Shown here one piece after another: positions 13,249-25,149 of a stretch of 64,000 nucleotides of DNA (within the stretch, counting starts at the first letter, position 1; every line of letters begins with the position of its first letter). The notes under the pieces are model-generated. The model worked only from the letters and a program-made list of their open reading frames with translations, was not told where the DNA came from and searched no databases. Source of the stretch: Spisula solida. Lineage: Eukaryota; Mollusca; Bivalvia; Venerida; Mactridae. Location of the stretch: positions 32,694,148 to 32,758,147 of the forward strand of contig OX365959.1 of NCBI GenBank assembly GCA_947247005.1, written 5' to 3'. The translations under genes and the position numbers were made by a program.

Positions 13249-14035
13249 CTATTGACATTGATTCGTAAACACGTCTGCATACTCTGCAATGAAAGCGCAA
13301 CCTTTCCGCACGATCGAGAAACATTCGGGCCAAAACCTGAACTGCCGGCGTCTCTTCACGTTACGGATATGATTCGGCGATTGCATCGCAATCTGCGAAT
13401 ACTTCAGAAAATGAGCCCGATGTCGAAGCTCTGAACATTTTAACTGATAAATAATACTTAAATGTTCCGGAGCTAGCAATGAGTAATCGGCTACCCTTCT
13501 TCATGACATTGGGTCTAGTGGACAGCAGATATAAAGCTTAGGTTCCACTGGGCATTTTCTGCATCGGCGATATACTCCCGATGAACCTTAAAGATCTTTC
13601 AGGGGCATTGGGATCAGGGTCCTCGTTATATAATGGGAGCTTCTTGAGACAATTTGTAAAATCAGTAGGAATCATATTCAATCAGCAGATATCCGTTGAA
13701 CTCCCGATGATTTCTCGACATTATGCGTCGGTCCAACTGCCTCGAGGATGTACTGTGTATTGAAATTAGTAGGTTCCGGTACATGAGGGAGGTTCCTTGA
13801 TATCTCGGAGAAGCTTCGGTAAGTCTTGAGACATTTAGTGACATCGCGAGTACATCGGGGATTCCAATGGACGTATTGAATTTTGCCCTATGTACTCGCG
13901 ATTTTATTTCGGGAATATATTGGGGAGGCATACCCAAAGCACCAAGATCCTCGGGGAATGACCCGGGATGATTCCGTGATAAAAACGTACTAGTATTTCG
14001 CAAGGCGTCCCAGAGGCTTCTCCGACACATCGGCG
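13249..14035. other. GC-richer block without a convincing gene
   Basis: Interior of element III with locally higher GC content, CpG-containing motifs and overlapping short open frames on both strands. A related block recurs at 15420-15670. No domain, splice-site pair or start context supports a gene. It reads as diverged repeat. Confidence 0.4.
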
Positions 14036-14397
14036 ATGTTTCACTCTTTAGGATGTTGGAGCGGTTTGGATTCCTCCCTTAGATTTTGTTCAATTTTTGT
14101 AATTTTTATAATTACATTGAAATTGGTAAATTGGTGGTGGTGTTCAAATTTGACCTTTTTATTTGATGTCTGTGATCTAAATAAAAAAATATCTTTCAAT
14201 TTAGTTTGGGTACACATTGTTATAAAAGGTCAAGAGACCAAAAATGGTATATTTAATTTTGGTCTCATATATTATATTGCCTTTCTTCCCCACCCACTTC
14301 ATATTTAATGCAGCAAATCCTGATAACTTTTTTCCTGCATTAAACTTTTTTCACTATTTTGAGAAATAAGTCAAGTGACATAAATCTTCAAAATTAT

Positions 14398-14568
14398 GCA
14401 AATAGAGGATATTTGTTTGTTTTGATTGAATATGGTTTATATCTCATCGTGTAGTGATAAAATTCAATATTTTCAAGAGCGCGTAGCGCGAGTGAAAATA
14501 TTAAAATTTTATCACTACAAGATGAGATATTAACCATATACAATCAAAACAAACACATATTCTATTTA
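14398..14568. repeat. Long palindrome P1 (about 170 bp)
   Basis: Two nearly perfect inverted arms of about 75 bp (TTGTTTTGATTGAATATGG...TATCTCATC-TGTAGTGATAAAA and its reverse) surround a small GC-rich centre GAGCGCGTAGCGCGAG. Transcribed, it would form a very stable hairpin. Likely a foldback MITE nested in element III. Confidence 0.88.
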
Positions 14569-16894
14569 TTTAAGGCTTTTATGGTGTCAAAACTGGTACT
14601 ATTTATGCCAAATTACCACTGTGGTTAGGCTACGTATGAATATGTTATTCCATTCATATTTTTCACTTCAAAATCCGCCATCTTGGATTATGGTGAATAG
14701 GTGTAAACGACTTTTTTGAGAATTTTGCATTAAATCATACACCAACTTGTAGGAAATGGTCTAACCAAAAATAAAAAACCCCACATGACATGTTTCCGTT
14801 CAGTAATAAAACAGTTACAGACATTTTAGTGTTGAGATTTTGGTAAATTAAAGTAGTCCCTGTGAGGGGGCAAAGCTTATATCAGCCACATTGTAGGTAA
14901 TAACCAGTGACTGATATAGGTTTTATTTCACTGATAGAACTCCATATCTCATCAGTTAGCATTAAATAATAACAAATATATGTCACCGAGGTATCTTTTA
15001 CGTAAATTTTGTTTTATTTTGGTAAAATGTGGCTAAAATGCTAAGAAAGTCAATGAAAACGCTAAAATAAAATTTATTGACCATGTAAATATCGCGATAA
15101 CACATAAACACACAATAAACAAACATTACGAAACAAACCCGACACCCAAAAAGCTCATTTGGCATAAATATATTTTTATCCCACCCAGCTATTTTGTAAT
15201 GCAATATTTTTTTCGGAATGTCAACCGACATTTCGATTTGTATTTTCTATTTTTTGCATAATAATTATCAAAACTGTACAATTTGATTTATTTTAGATTA
15301 TTGTGACAACGTCTTACATATATAAGGCTCATATCGTACTACGACAAATGACGCATGCGCACTAAGCCGATTCAGCATCATTAAAGCGTTATTAAATATT
15401 TGGTGAACCTTCGCGATTATTTCGGTGATACATTCGCGGTCTTGGGATTTATTAGCCGGTTATTTCTTAATACTAGTATTTATCGGGGATGATTTTGGAG
15501 TTACCCGATGTGTTCCCGCGTTAAACGTCGGTCCCACTGCCTCGGGGATGTACTAGTATTCCTGATGACAATGAGGAGCTTCGGGACATGTTTTATAAAA
15601 CAACATCAGGAGCCATCGGAGGATATTATGTGTAATTCGGACAAATTCCTCATCGCCGATCACGAATTTCTCAGTGAGGCCTAGGCTTACGTATGAGCAA
15701 AACAGCGGTTTTATGAGCTATAATTAAGACATGACATTTCACCATTGTCGCTAATTCAAGTTGACAATTTGGTCGCCATTGACATAATACAAAATACTAT
15801 CATCATCAAAGTCAAACTTTGCTTGACGCTATGCAATGCAGGCAAACTTTCCGCAACCGTCACAAATTTATAATGCATTTATTTTTCTTACTAAGAAAAA
15901 AAATTGCTGCGGAAAAGTTTTAAGGAAACACCTTGTAGATGGTGCGGAAATGACTGTGTCAAAAATCATAACTTGTGAAGCGCTGTGATACGAGGGTCAG
16001 TCAAAAATAACTGAGAGTTTCTAAATAATTCTTAGAAAAATAAGTGTTCGAATATTTATTATGCATTATCGTAAAATATGGTATCTCACTGATCTTATGG
16101 CGAATATCAAACTGGGTTATGACAAAGTGATTCTGGTTGCCAGGCAACCAAAGAAGATAACTCGAGGGCATGCGTTCACGCTGTTAGTTCAACAAAAGTT
16201 TGTGTTGTTATGGAAACATTAGGATAAATCTGACATTTTGAAACATATTATTTATTTCGTAATACATTAATCTACCAGATAAACTTAATTACAATTGATT
16301 TATTCCACCAATATAAAACATATGCGTGACGAAAATGTATATATAAATTGTCATTTTATTTGATGGTATTAAAACCAAAATATTTCCCAACAGTGGTGAA
16401 AACTACGCTGACCGAAATGTATCGTGCGCCCTATCCCGTTCCAATTAAAAAAATAAAATCATGCACCCTACCTTTCATGCAATATGTCTTTTATTTTGTT
16501 CAGAAACGCACCAAATATTATATTTTGATGTTCGCTGTATTTTATTCTGTGGGGACAATGTTCACACACTTTCAGTCGTTTGAATACGCATGATATAAGG
16601 GTGAAAATAGTCATAAACTGGTCTTAATCATGCGGCATACCCCGCTAATATTTTGTTTTTTACGGAACAATTTTGAAGTGTTTGAGAAAACGACGCAATC
16701 AATCATGGAAAGCAAGGTACCAAAAGATTAAGATGTGATCCCATTGCGTGCTGGTCGGGGTATCCAGAACTAAACGAGACTCGATGGTATATATTTACCT
16801 CAAAATATGGGTTTATCCGACGCCGATTGGCCGCCATTTTTTGAGTGCGGACTACCATTCAAACCACGTGGTTCCCCAACGTGGATTTCCGTCC

Positions 16895-17919
16895 ATAAAA
16901 ATGCCGAACGCTATAAAAAAAATGTTAGTGACTTTATGTAACTATTAATTCCCCCGCTTTAATATAATTTGTTTGTTTTTATTGAAAAGTACCTTTTAAA
17001 CCATAATATATTTTAGGTTTTAAGCATATTCTTTAAAATACAAGTTAAACTGGAAAGTTTTGATTTTTTTACCCAATTGCACTATATTCAATGTAAAAAC
17101 GGGTGGTTATTTTGATAACGCTAATTCCCCCGCCTAAACATGAAAATAATCTTAATATTTTTGCATTAATAAAAGGATAATAAATTGCGGTTTTTAAATC
17201 ACCCGGGAAAAGTTATATCGTTAAAACAATAAAGATATGACAAAATAACTACATTGCTAGCTCTATATTCTATAGTATCGACGACGTCATTTTGAGCGAG
17301 TTTGCGCTAATCGGATAAGCGATATTGTTGTACATGTTATTTGGAGAATAAGGATAGCCAATCATATTGCCTGTTTCTGACAAAGAGTTTGATATGATGT
17401 GATCTGATTGGTTGTCCTTATCCTTGAGTCATGTAAGATCAATATTGTATACCCCCCATAGGCTAGGCATATAGTACTTGTCCCTCGTATGCATCTTTAA
17501 AAGCTCACTAGTAGGTATAGACTATTCGAGGTATATACTAGTATTGTAGTCTGCTCCACTCAGCTGATTAGCAAATCAACATTCAAAATTCGTAGTATAA
17601 TGCGTGGAAGATTCTAGTTAATATTGAACACACATGTGACACAATTTGAGTAATCGTGCTTGAGGACTTCTTTATAAATAAGACTGAACATTTCATTGAA
17701 AAAAAAACAGAGTCATCATTAATGAATATCTAAAAATCAGTTAGTTAACGCAAAATGCAACTGAAACCCTATCAAACACCTATCAAACACATTTAATTGT
17801 ACTACGTCTTCCTGAGTTTCGGTATTCACTGGTGCATTATTCACATATATGACGGGTGGTGAATATTTAGCAAGTACGTTGTACATGTTTGTATTTACTT
17901 ACTAGCTGTATTTACTTAC
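16895..17919. other. Intron stretch between element III and exon 3
   Basis: AT-rich intron. A weak inverted repeat at about 17345-17425 pairs AAGGATAGCCAATCAT with GATTGGTTGTCCTTATCCTT. No gene evidence is seen. Confidence 0.5.
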
Positions 17920-18099
17920 TTGCTGTATACGAATTCTGACCGACAAGCTGGTGTTGAGTTCCTCCGGCAACACTTTCCCACACTTGTAACTGCAAGTCCT
18001 GTGATGCCCCGGTAACTCCTTGCAAGTTAAATCTCCACTCTTCAATTATACCACAACACGTTATATCAAGCACAGGGCTCTTCATTAGATAACCTTGTC
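17920..18099 (-). CDS. Cadherin-like surface protein, exon 3 (CCG...W module, first part)
   Basis: The 180-bp exon has a TTTTCAAG acceptor and a GTAAGT donor and is phase 1 at both ends (59 complete codons). It encodes a compact extracellular segment with the signatures ITCCGIIEEW near residue 15, LQLQVWE in the middle and HQLVGQNSY near the end. I associate this pattern (a paired-Cys-Gly motif, then W, QVW and LVG) with beta-sandwich modules at the N-termini of lophotrochozoan surface proteins, often ahead of cadherin repeats. That association is from memory and has no formal family name. Just upstream in the intron are arrays of CGAA, CGCA and CGGA tetranucleotides. Splice sites and frame are clear. 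Confidence 0.82.
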
Positions 18100-18130
18100 C
18101 TTGAAAACAAAATAGTAGGGTAATATTTCT

Positions 18131-18555
18131 CGAACGAACGAACGAACGAACGCACGAACGAACGCACGAACGCACGAACGAACGAACGAACGAACGGACG
18201 GACGTTCCAACATTTGGGGTTTACGGGGCTTTTCCTTTGATCTTTATGTGGTTTTTTCCACACAAACCGACTGGTTTATGTGGATTTCCTTCTTTATTTA
18301 ACTCAAATTATGGACGGAATGGACCTCATAAACCATTGGATGTTGGCCCGGACGGACGGACGGACGGACGAACGAACGAACGAACGAACGCACGCACGCA
18401 CGCACGCACGCACGCACGAACGAACGAACGAACGAACAAACGTACGCACGCACGAACGAACGAACACACGCACGCACGCACGAACGAACGAACGAACGAA
18501 CGAACGAACGAATCAACCAACCAACCAACCAACCAATAAACCAACCAATAAACCA
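18131..18555. repeat. CGAA/CGCA/CGGA/AACC tetranucleotide arrays
   Basis: Two runs of interchanging tetranucleotides, at 18131-18206 and 18346-18555, with CGAA, CGCA and CGGA blocks and then AACC units. The intervening 140 bases are ordinary sequence. All frames are open and generate arginine/serine/valine repeat ORFs on both strands. The first run lies about 30 bases upstream of the exon 3 acceptor. Confidence 0.95.
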
Positions 18556-19243
18556 ACCAAATACTTTCACCATTTTAGCACAAGGGCTTCGAATTCTTCA
18601 TTTATATTACACGAAATGAAAAATGCGCCAAAATTAAAGCAATTACGTTTCGGATGAAAATTTGACCCACCAACATATCCAAAAGTACGTTATTCTTTTC
18701 TGCTTTAAGATAGAATCTACTAATTAAACGAATCTAACAGAAGAGCTCGCATTGTAGTATGGCTTTCAAGCTGAAATGGTTACAATGCTTTGCACACAGA
18801 TTGAATGGCCCGGTATTAAATTAATAAATACAGGTAGAGGTATGATTTCCGCAGTGTATAGTGATTTCCATCAAAGTTAAATAAAATGTGAAATACAATG
18901 TTAATAACATGTCGAATAAGTTTAAACTTTTTTGGTCTACATAAAAATGACCCGAAACAAAAAAATAAATGGGGAAAACAGGACCGTCTGAATTTTAAAT
19001 AACCTACACTTCGGTTTCCATTCATTATACTGTTGAAAAAATCCTAAAGTGGTCAATAAAATGCATAGAAAATGAATAATGGCTCAGTTTTAGATGAAAC
19101 CTGGTCCAATTATACAATTATACCAAACCAATCTTCACTTATACACATGGCCTACCGATTGTATTTGCATTTAAATATGAGCAGTGATAATATCATTGTA
19201 TACAACAAAACTATTGGTCTACATTTGATCACAATGTAATATT

Positions 19244-19836
19244 TCGAGACATCCAGTTATATGAGGGTGGTATTGAGCTCGCGGTAGAGAACGAAGTTTG
19301 AGACATCCAGTTATATGAGGATGGTATTGAGCTCGCGGTAGAGAACGAAGTTTGAGACATCCAGTTATATGAGGATGGTATTGAGCTCGCGGTAGAGAAC
19401 GAAGTTTGAGACATCCAGTTAAATGAGGATGATATTGAGCTCGCGGTAGAGAACGAAGTTTGAGACATCCAGTTATATGAGGGTGGTATTGAGCTCGCGG
19501 TAGAGAACGAAGTTTGAGACATCCAGTTATATGAGGGTGGTATTGAGCTCGCGGTAGAGAACGAAGTTTGAGACATCCAGTTATATGAGGGTGGTATTAA
19601 GCTCGCGGTAGAGAACGAAGTTTGAGACATCCAGTTATACGAGGGTGGTATTGAGCTCGCGGTAGAGAACGAAGTTTGAGACATCCAGTTATATGAGGAT
19701 TGTATTGAGCTCGCGGTAGAGAACGAAGTTTGAGACATCCAGTTAAATGAGGATGATATTGAGCTCGCGGTAGAGAACGAAGTTTGAGACATCCAGTTAA
19801 ATGAGGATGATATTGAGCTCGCGGTAGAGAACGAAG
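19244..19836. repeat. 54-bp tandem array, 11 units
   Basis: Eleven units with exactly 54-bp spacing (starts 19244, 19298 ... 19784), consensus GAGACATCCAGTTATATGAGG followed by GTGGTATTGAGCTCGCGGTAGAGAACGAAGTTT. Variation is confined to a few positions (ATATGAGGG/AAATGAGGA, GGTATT/GATATT). The 18-codon period leaves a minus-strand frame open for 187 codons, which I regard as non-coding. Located in intron 2. Confidence 0.95.
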
Positions 19837-20386
19837 AAGAGGAAGACTTTTATTCAATATTAGTCGAATACATTACATAAATTGAAATGGGTCAATACAA
19901 AGACCTAAAATACGTGTTAATAGATACAGTTCAATGGTCATCCGATATTTTAAAATATTCTACACTGAAGATAAACGTGTATAAAGTGATGAATGGATCA
20001 CGCAACAATCAATCAATATAGCTTATTAAATATTCCTTCATTGCCATATTATATAATTATGTATATGTGCAGAAAACAAATAACTTTAAGTCGTTTGATT
20101 AACAAGAATACATGAATGACAACATACCTAAATACATTCAATGATATATAATTGAATATTTGAATGAATGTACAATAAGAATTAATTCGTACGATTATAC
20201 TTAGATCTACGTAATTTGACATATTCAAAGATACGGGCACAGAGGACGTTTTTCTTTCCTTTGTGTTTCAAAAGTACTCGTATCAAATATACTATACAAC
20301 ACATACTTTATGCTCACAACAATATGAACAAACAGGGATAAATGGAACAAAGTGACGTCACATGAATGATGAATTAATTTCTTTAA

Positions 20387-21274
20387 GGTGGAACCAGTGG
20401 ATTAAAATAAGTCTGAGTCGTATACAAATTTGGTACCATTTTTCTCATTTTCATATGTGGAACAGTCTGTTCCACAGTGCCATAATTCTGGTCATTTTTA
20501 TCAAGCCTGTACAGTTACCTCAGTAATCACCATAAAGGGTCACTGTGGCTAGTTTCACAGCATGATAAGGCGAAAAATGTTTGATCAACTTTCTGATAAG
20601 CCAGATGTTTATGATTGCAGAGGTACTGTGCACAAGTATTTGTCTTAGATGAATTTCTCAAAAGCAACTCTAGTGGTGATATATACAATGTGACTTTGGG
20701 TCTGATGTAATTTAAGTGAAATTACAAATTAAAGAATCAATCAATTATAATAATTTCGTTTTTAATTTTAGCTAGATTTTATTCTGGGCTTGATTAATTA
20801 TGTTTGGGAGTGCAAAGGGAATTAATTTCATGAAAAAAGAGTAGACTGAAGAGGTCTCCTTTAATTAAACATTGGGTATGTATAGACAGACTATTTTTTT
20901 GCATGCATCACACCAAATATGTTTGCAAAAGAAATGGTAAGGCATAAATTTGATTTTAGTGATAAAAAATCATTCAGTTTTTGTCAAAGAATTCAGGGGA
21001 ATATGATCTTTGGTTTTTGCACGGAATCGAATGCCGTAGGTTTGACATTACTGATATTACTATTACGATTTTCACAGGCGTTTAACTACGTGTAAGGCTT
21101 GCCGCGCCGTAACGTAAAACGTGCGTAACATAGCAACTTCACGACGTCATAACAACGTCATTATCTAAGAAGCGGAGGATTAACGTTAAGTTTTAAATTG
21201 GAAATAACTTCAATTTTACAACGATACCAAATTTGTATATAGACTCCGACATTTTTTAATCTACTTGTTCCACC
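20387..21274. mobile_element. TTAA-flanked MITE (about 890 bp)
   Basis: Terminal inverted repeats begin GGTGGAAC at 20387 and end GTTCCACC at 21274, and each side is directly flanked by TTAA (20383-20386 and 21275-21278). The similarity continues for about 55 bases, including TATACAAATTTGGTA. TTAA target duplications are typical of piggyBac and some Kolobok-type transposons. No ORF is present, so it is a non-autonomous copy. Confidence 0.8.
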
Positions 21275-21278
21275 TTAA

Positions 21279-23400
21279 GATACCGACTGTACGTGTACGA
21301 GTTTATATATTACGTATTTACTAAATCACTCTCATATTTGTACAAACGACGTTTGTGTAACGGAGAGATTTTTCAATGGTTTGAAAAGAAACTGTTTTCA
21401 GTGTCGGCCATGATCCAAATCGCATATTTTAATTAATAACGCATTAATTGATAATGTTGAGAAGGCATTATTGAATATTTAACCATGCTTCAGCAGGTCT
21501 AAGATCTGTCGTTATTAACTGCATTTTGATATATTTTATTTAGCCGTATTTAATTAGTGTATCAGCAATATCACCGGATGAGATTGTATTTTGTTTTGAA
21601 TTTGAGTTCATATATTATACTTGAATAATTACTTGTATGATATGCGGGACGCATGTACATGTACAATTGTGTTGGTATGTATTGGTATTGTAATTGTTTT
21701 GTATGTTAATTCACATGTCAACCATCTTAAACAAACTATATGACATAATAATAATTTCATTATTAACCGTACGCTTGATATTTTGTGCATTTGTTATTAG
21801 ATTTATTGATGTCATATTTCTGTTATTTCAATGTTTTTGTTGTTGAGGACCTTACGACAGATTGACAATTATGTTAAGTATGTTCCCTCTATAAATAAAG
21901 TCTTTATTATTATTATTATTGTATTTGAACATACATTTTGAATCTTCTTGTTTCCCATTTTCATATTTTAAATAAATTATATAATCCGAGATATCAATTA
22001 TAATCTAGATAATTCACTTTTTGTGGCGGTATTTGTTGATCCACCAACCCCTCCAAAACATTGTGTTTATTATTGACAGTATTTATGCGTGAACGGTTTG
22101 TTTTCCAACTTTATATTATGTATTGCTAATTTTACACAGTCCAAATGTGGTGTCTATTATGGAGGGAAGGACGGACGGATTATTTCGAAATTAACGCAAT
22201 ATCCCCATGATTCACAAATACATGTTTGTGTAAGTACAAACATGCATTGACATATATACACAAAGATATGTATGATAATATAAACAAAACATGTATGCAT
22301 ATCTGAGTTTAAATATGTGAGTTTCCAACTCCTTCATCCTCATACATCAATGGTTAGTCAAGTTCCCAAACTACCCCCTGATTCAATTCCATTCATTCCG
22401 AGCGCAAACCTAAAAATAGCTCATTACGCGGGGTATTTTATAAACAAACTCGTGAGAAAATGTAAAAATGGATCGAGTTATGGGATTTAAATATTTACGA
22501 ACTTAGTTGGATAAAGTACACATCTAATTAAATATAGTTTATAAAGCAGTCAGAGAGTACTGTACGAAGAGTTAGATAAATCGTGATATGAAATCAGTCT
22601 TTGACGACGAGTGTCCGTAGTCCAGGACGTGAAGTCGTGATTCGAAATGGATCTAAAGCTTTGTCAGAAACGCAATCGCCAATTACAATCAGCCGTAGAC
22701 ATTAAATCTAATTGAATAATTATTAATAAAAGTGAAACTGAGACTGTGTGTACATGAACGCCTCGAACGGATGTAAACAAATGTCGTTAACATTTGTCAG
22801 TTTTGCCGACAGGTGCGCTCGGAATGAACTTATTCGCCCTCGAAGAAAAAAAATAGTGAAATTGTTCCGCGTCCAGCTGATTCTGATGTAAAGGTAATTC
22901 ATAAATCATTTTCACGTTTAATTGTTCTGAATACTATCTCAAATTCGATGCCAAAACATTGCAAATATAGGAGATTAATTAATTAGCGTTGCGTCTATCC
23001 CACCTTCAAACTTCAAATCCGCAGTTCAAAATTGGAGATATCAATTGATCAAATAGATCCATTCTATGTCCAATAGATTCAACAGTTTGCTTAAAAGAAC
23101 CATTGCTGGTGAATACTGTTTAACTAAATATGTGAATTTCGTTACAATTACTTATTCCGTTCCATTGTATATGAATCGTGTACATTTTTGTATTTGGTAC
23201 CCGAACACCAACTTTCTTTACAATGAATACTTTAGTTTCCATTACATTAACAACAAGTTCCGAGAATGTCTTTGTTTAACACTTTTTGAAGAAACTATGA
23301 GTATCCGCAAATATAACGATGTCATCAGCATATATGTATGTAATTATTAAGGCCTTTCGGACAAGGATAACCCATGAAAGTGCAAGTACTTATTTCCAAT
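21279..23400. other. Intron 2 sequence with scattered repeat fragments
   Basis: AT-rich intron. The segment at 22325-22430 (CTCATACATCAATGGTTAGT, CAAGTTCCCAAACTACCCCC) recurs inverted at 49985-50070 and partly at 7433-7480, so it is a dispersed repeat. A small GGAC run is at 22165. No exon is supported. Confidence 0.5.
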
Positions 23401-23401
23401 G

Positions 23402-23693
23402 GAGTCCTGTTTTTTGCTGCAGGGACAGCGAGTAGAAGAAAGAGTTGTGATACAAGGAATCCGGGTGCGTTACCCTAGCTCGTTCCGAATAGACTCCCTG
23501 GTTCTTTAACGTGCCCGGTGTATAGCACCGATACACGCGAGACTACCTCTGGGTTTCCAACCAGTTCATCTCTAGTTGGGTGTGAAACACTGAAAAGCGT
23601 TTCAGAAATGACCAAGTGTCCCGGCCGAGATTCGAACCACGGACCTCTCGATCAGTAGTCAAGTGCGTTATCCACTCGACCACCGTGCCACCC
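23402..23693 (-). mobile_element. tRNA-derived SINE (family A)
   Basis: Read on the minus strand it starts GGTGGCACGGTGGTCGAGTG, with a pol III A-box-like head, an anticodon-like stem-loop, and a B-box-like GGTTCGAATC. A conserved body follows with CCCAACTAGAGATGAACTGG, GTGTATCGGTGCTATACACC and CGGGCACGTTAAAGAACC, and it ends near the Lys-rich tail region at 23400. A second, diverged copy is at 49429-49690. Confidence 0.85.
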
Positions 23694-24179
23694 AGAGTAT
23701 AATAGCATACTTTAACATTCCTATACCAATACCTTTGATACCGTTTAAAATCGTGTATCATGGAATAAGGACAATATAATCGGTGATACACAATCACCTT
23801 GTCTCACTCGTATGAAACACTCTAAATTATCGCCAAATTCGTTTATATAATTCACACAGAATATAACAACTGTATATAAATACCTGACTATATTTAACAT
23901 TTTCCCTCGTACACCATATTAGTTTGTTAGTCAAATACGAATATGAAACGCCCACAGCAAACTAACCATAGGAATACTTCAATTAAGAATATTCAACTTA
24001 CCAACTCCTCTATTTTAAATATCTGGAGTCTCAACGTATCCTCTCTGTCCCAACGATGAATGCATAAACACGTACGTTGTTAGCGAAATTGATCGATAGT
24101 GTTTTAAAAAAGGTTATTACGCAAATTAGATGCATATTTACATAAAACAAAAACAGACAGCATAGTGCGTGCAACTTAC

Positions 24180-24245
24180 CGGTCGTCATTGTTGCATCCG
24201 CATTGTTAGTGGCTATTGTTCCAAGTGTTGTACCACAATCTAGTC
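24180..24245 (-). CDS. Cadherin-like surface protein, exon 2
   Basis: The 66-bp exon lies between an ATTGCAG acceptor and a GTAAGT donor and is phase 1 at both ends. It encodes LDCGTTLGTIATNNADATMTT after the junction glycine, so the mature protein would begin just after the signal peptide with a Leu-Asp-Cys segment. The donor is a strong consensus. The acceptor's upstream sequence is the first copy of a 44-bp satellite, so the branch region and polypyrimidine tract are repeat-derived. The exon is short and has no recognisable domain. It is supported by splice signals, its open frame, and the phase fit with both neighbours. Confidence 0.72.
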
Positions 24246-24252
24246 CTGCAAT

Positions 24253-25142
24253 ATGAAACAGCTATATGTAACAATATACCGGCATGTCATAGGATGATGA
24301 AACAGCTATACGTAACAAGATACCGGTATGTCATAGGGTGATGAAACAGCTATACGTACAACAATATACCGGTATGTCATAGGGTGATGAAACAGCTATA
24401 TGTAACAAGATACCGGTATGTCATAGGATGATGAAACAGCTATATGTAACAATATACCGGTATGTCATAGGGTGATGAAACAGCTATACGTACAACAATA
24501 TACCGGTATGTCATAGGGTGATGAAACAGCTATATGTAACAAGATACCGGTATGCCATAGGATGATGAAACAGCTATACGTAACAAGATACCGGTATGTC
24601 ATAGGGTGATGAAACAGCTATATGTAACAATATACCGGTATGCCATAGGATGATGAAACAGCTATACGTACAACAATATACCGGTATGTCATAGGGTGAT
24701 GAAACAGCTATATGTAACAATATACCGGTATGCCATAGGATGATGAAACAGCTATATGTAACAATATACCGGTATGTCATAGGGTGATGAAACAGCTATA
24801 TGTAACAATATACCGGTATGTCATAGGGTGATGAAACAGCTTTATGTAACAATATACCGGTATGTCATAGGGTGATGAAACAGCTATATGTAACAATATA
24901 CCGGTATGTCATAGGGTGATGAAACAGCTATATGTAACAATATACCGGTATGTCATAGGGTGATGAAACAGCTATATGTAACAATATACCGGTATGCCAT
25001 AGGATGATGAAACAGCTATACGTAACAAGATACCGGTATGTCATAGGGTGATGAAACAGCTATATGTAACAATATACCGGTATGTCATAGGAAGATAAAA
25101 CAGCTATATGTAACAATATACCGGTATGTCATAGGAAGATAA
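24253..25142. repeat. 44-bp satellite array, about 20 units, abutting exon 2
   Basis: Units of 44-45 bp, CAGCTATATGTAACAATATA followed by CCGGTATGTCATAGGGTGATGAAA. A 45-bp variant carries CGTACAACAATA. The array starts within 8 bases of the exon 2 3' splice site (24246) and supplies its pyrimidine-rich stretch on the minus strand. It merges at the right into a 48-bp array that shares AGGGTGATGAAAC. Confidence 0.95.
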
Positions 25143-25149
25143 AATATCG

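Larger units (their letters stand above)
11846..16894. mobile_element. Inverted-repeat element III with about 510-bp arms (about 5 kb)
   Basis: Arms at 11846-12360 and 16389-16894 are inverted copies: for example GGAATCACGTGGTTTGAATG on the left and its reverse near 16858-16875, and GTATCGTGCGCCCTATCCCG on the right and its reverse on the left. Identity is high with small indels, including through a shared GGTTTATCCGACGCCGATTGG segment. The 4-kb interior holds no intact transposase. It contains a palindrome (14398-14568) and two related, relatively GC-rich blocks (13560-14030 and 15420-15670) that share TCGGTCC-ACTGCCTCG-GGATGTACT. It may be a non-autonomous DNA transposon or an inverted duplication. 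Confidence 0.55.

Noticed and set aside
18237..18657. Arg/Thr- and Val/Arg-rich ORFs
   Set aside because: Translation of CGAA/CGCA tetranucleotide runs.
19229..19857. 187-codon minus-strand repeat ORF
   Set aside because: Translation of the 54-bp array in intron 2, without splice sites or unique flanking coding sequence.
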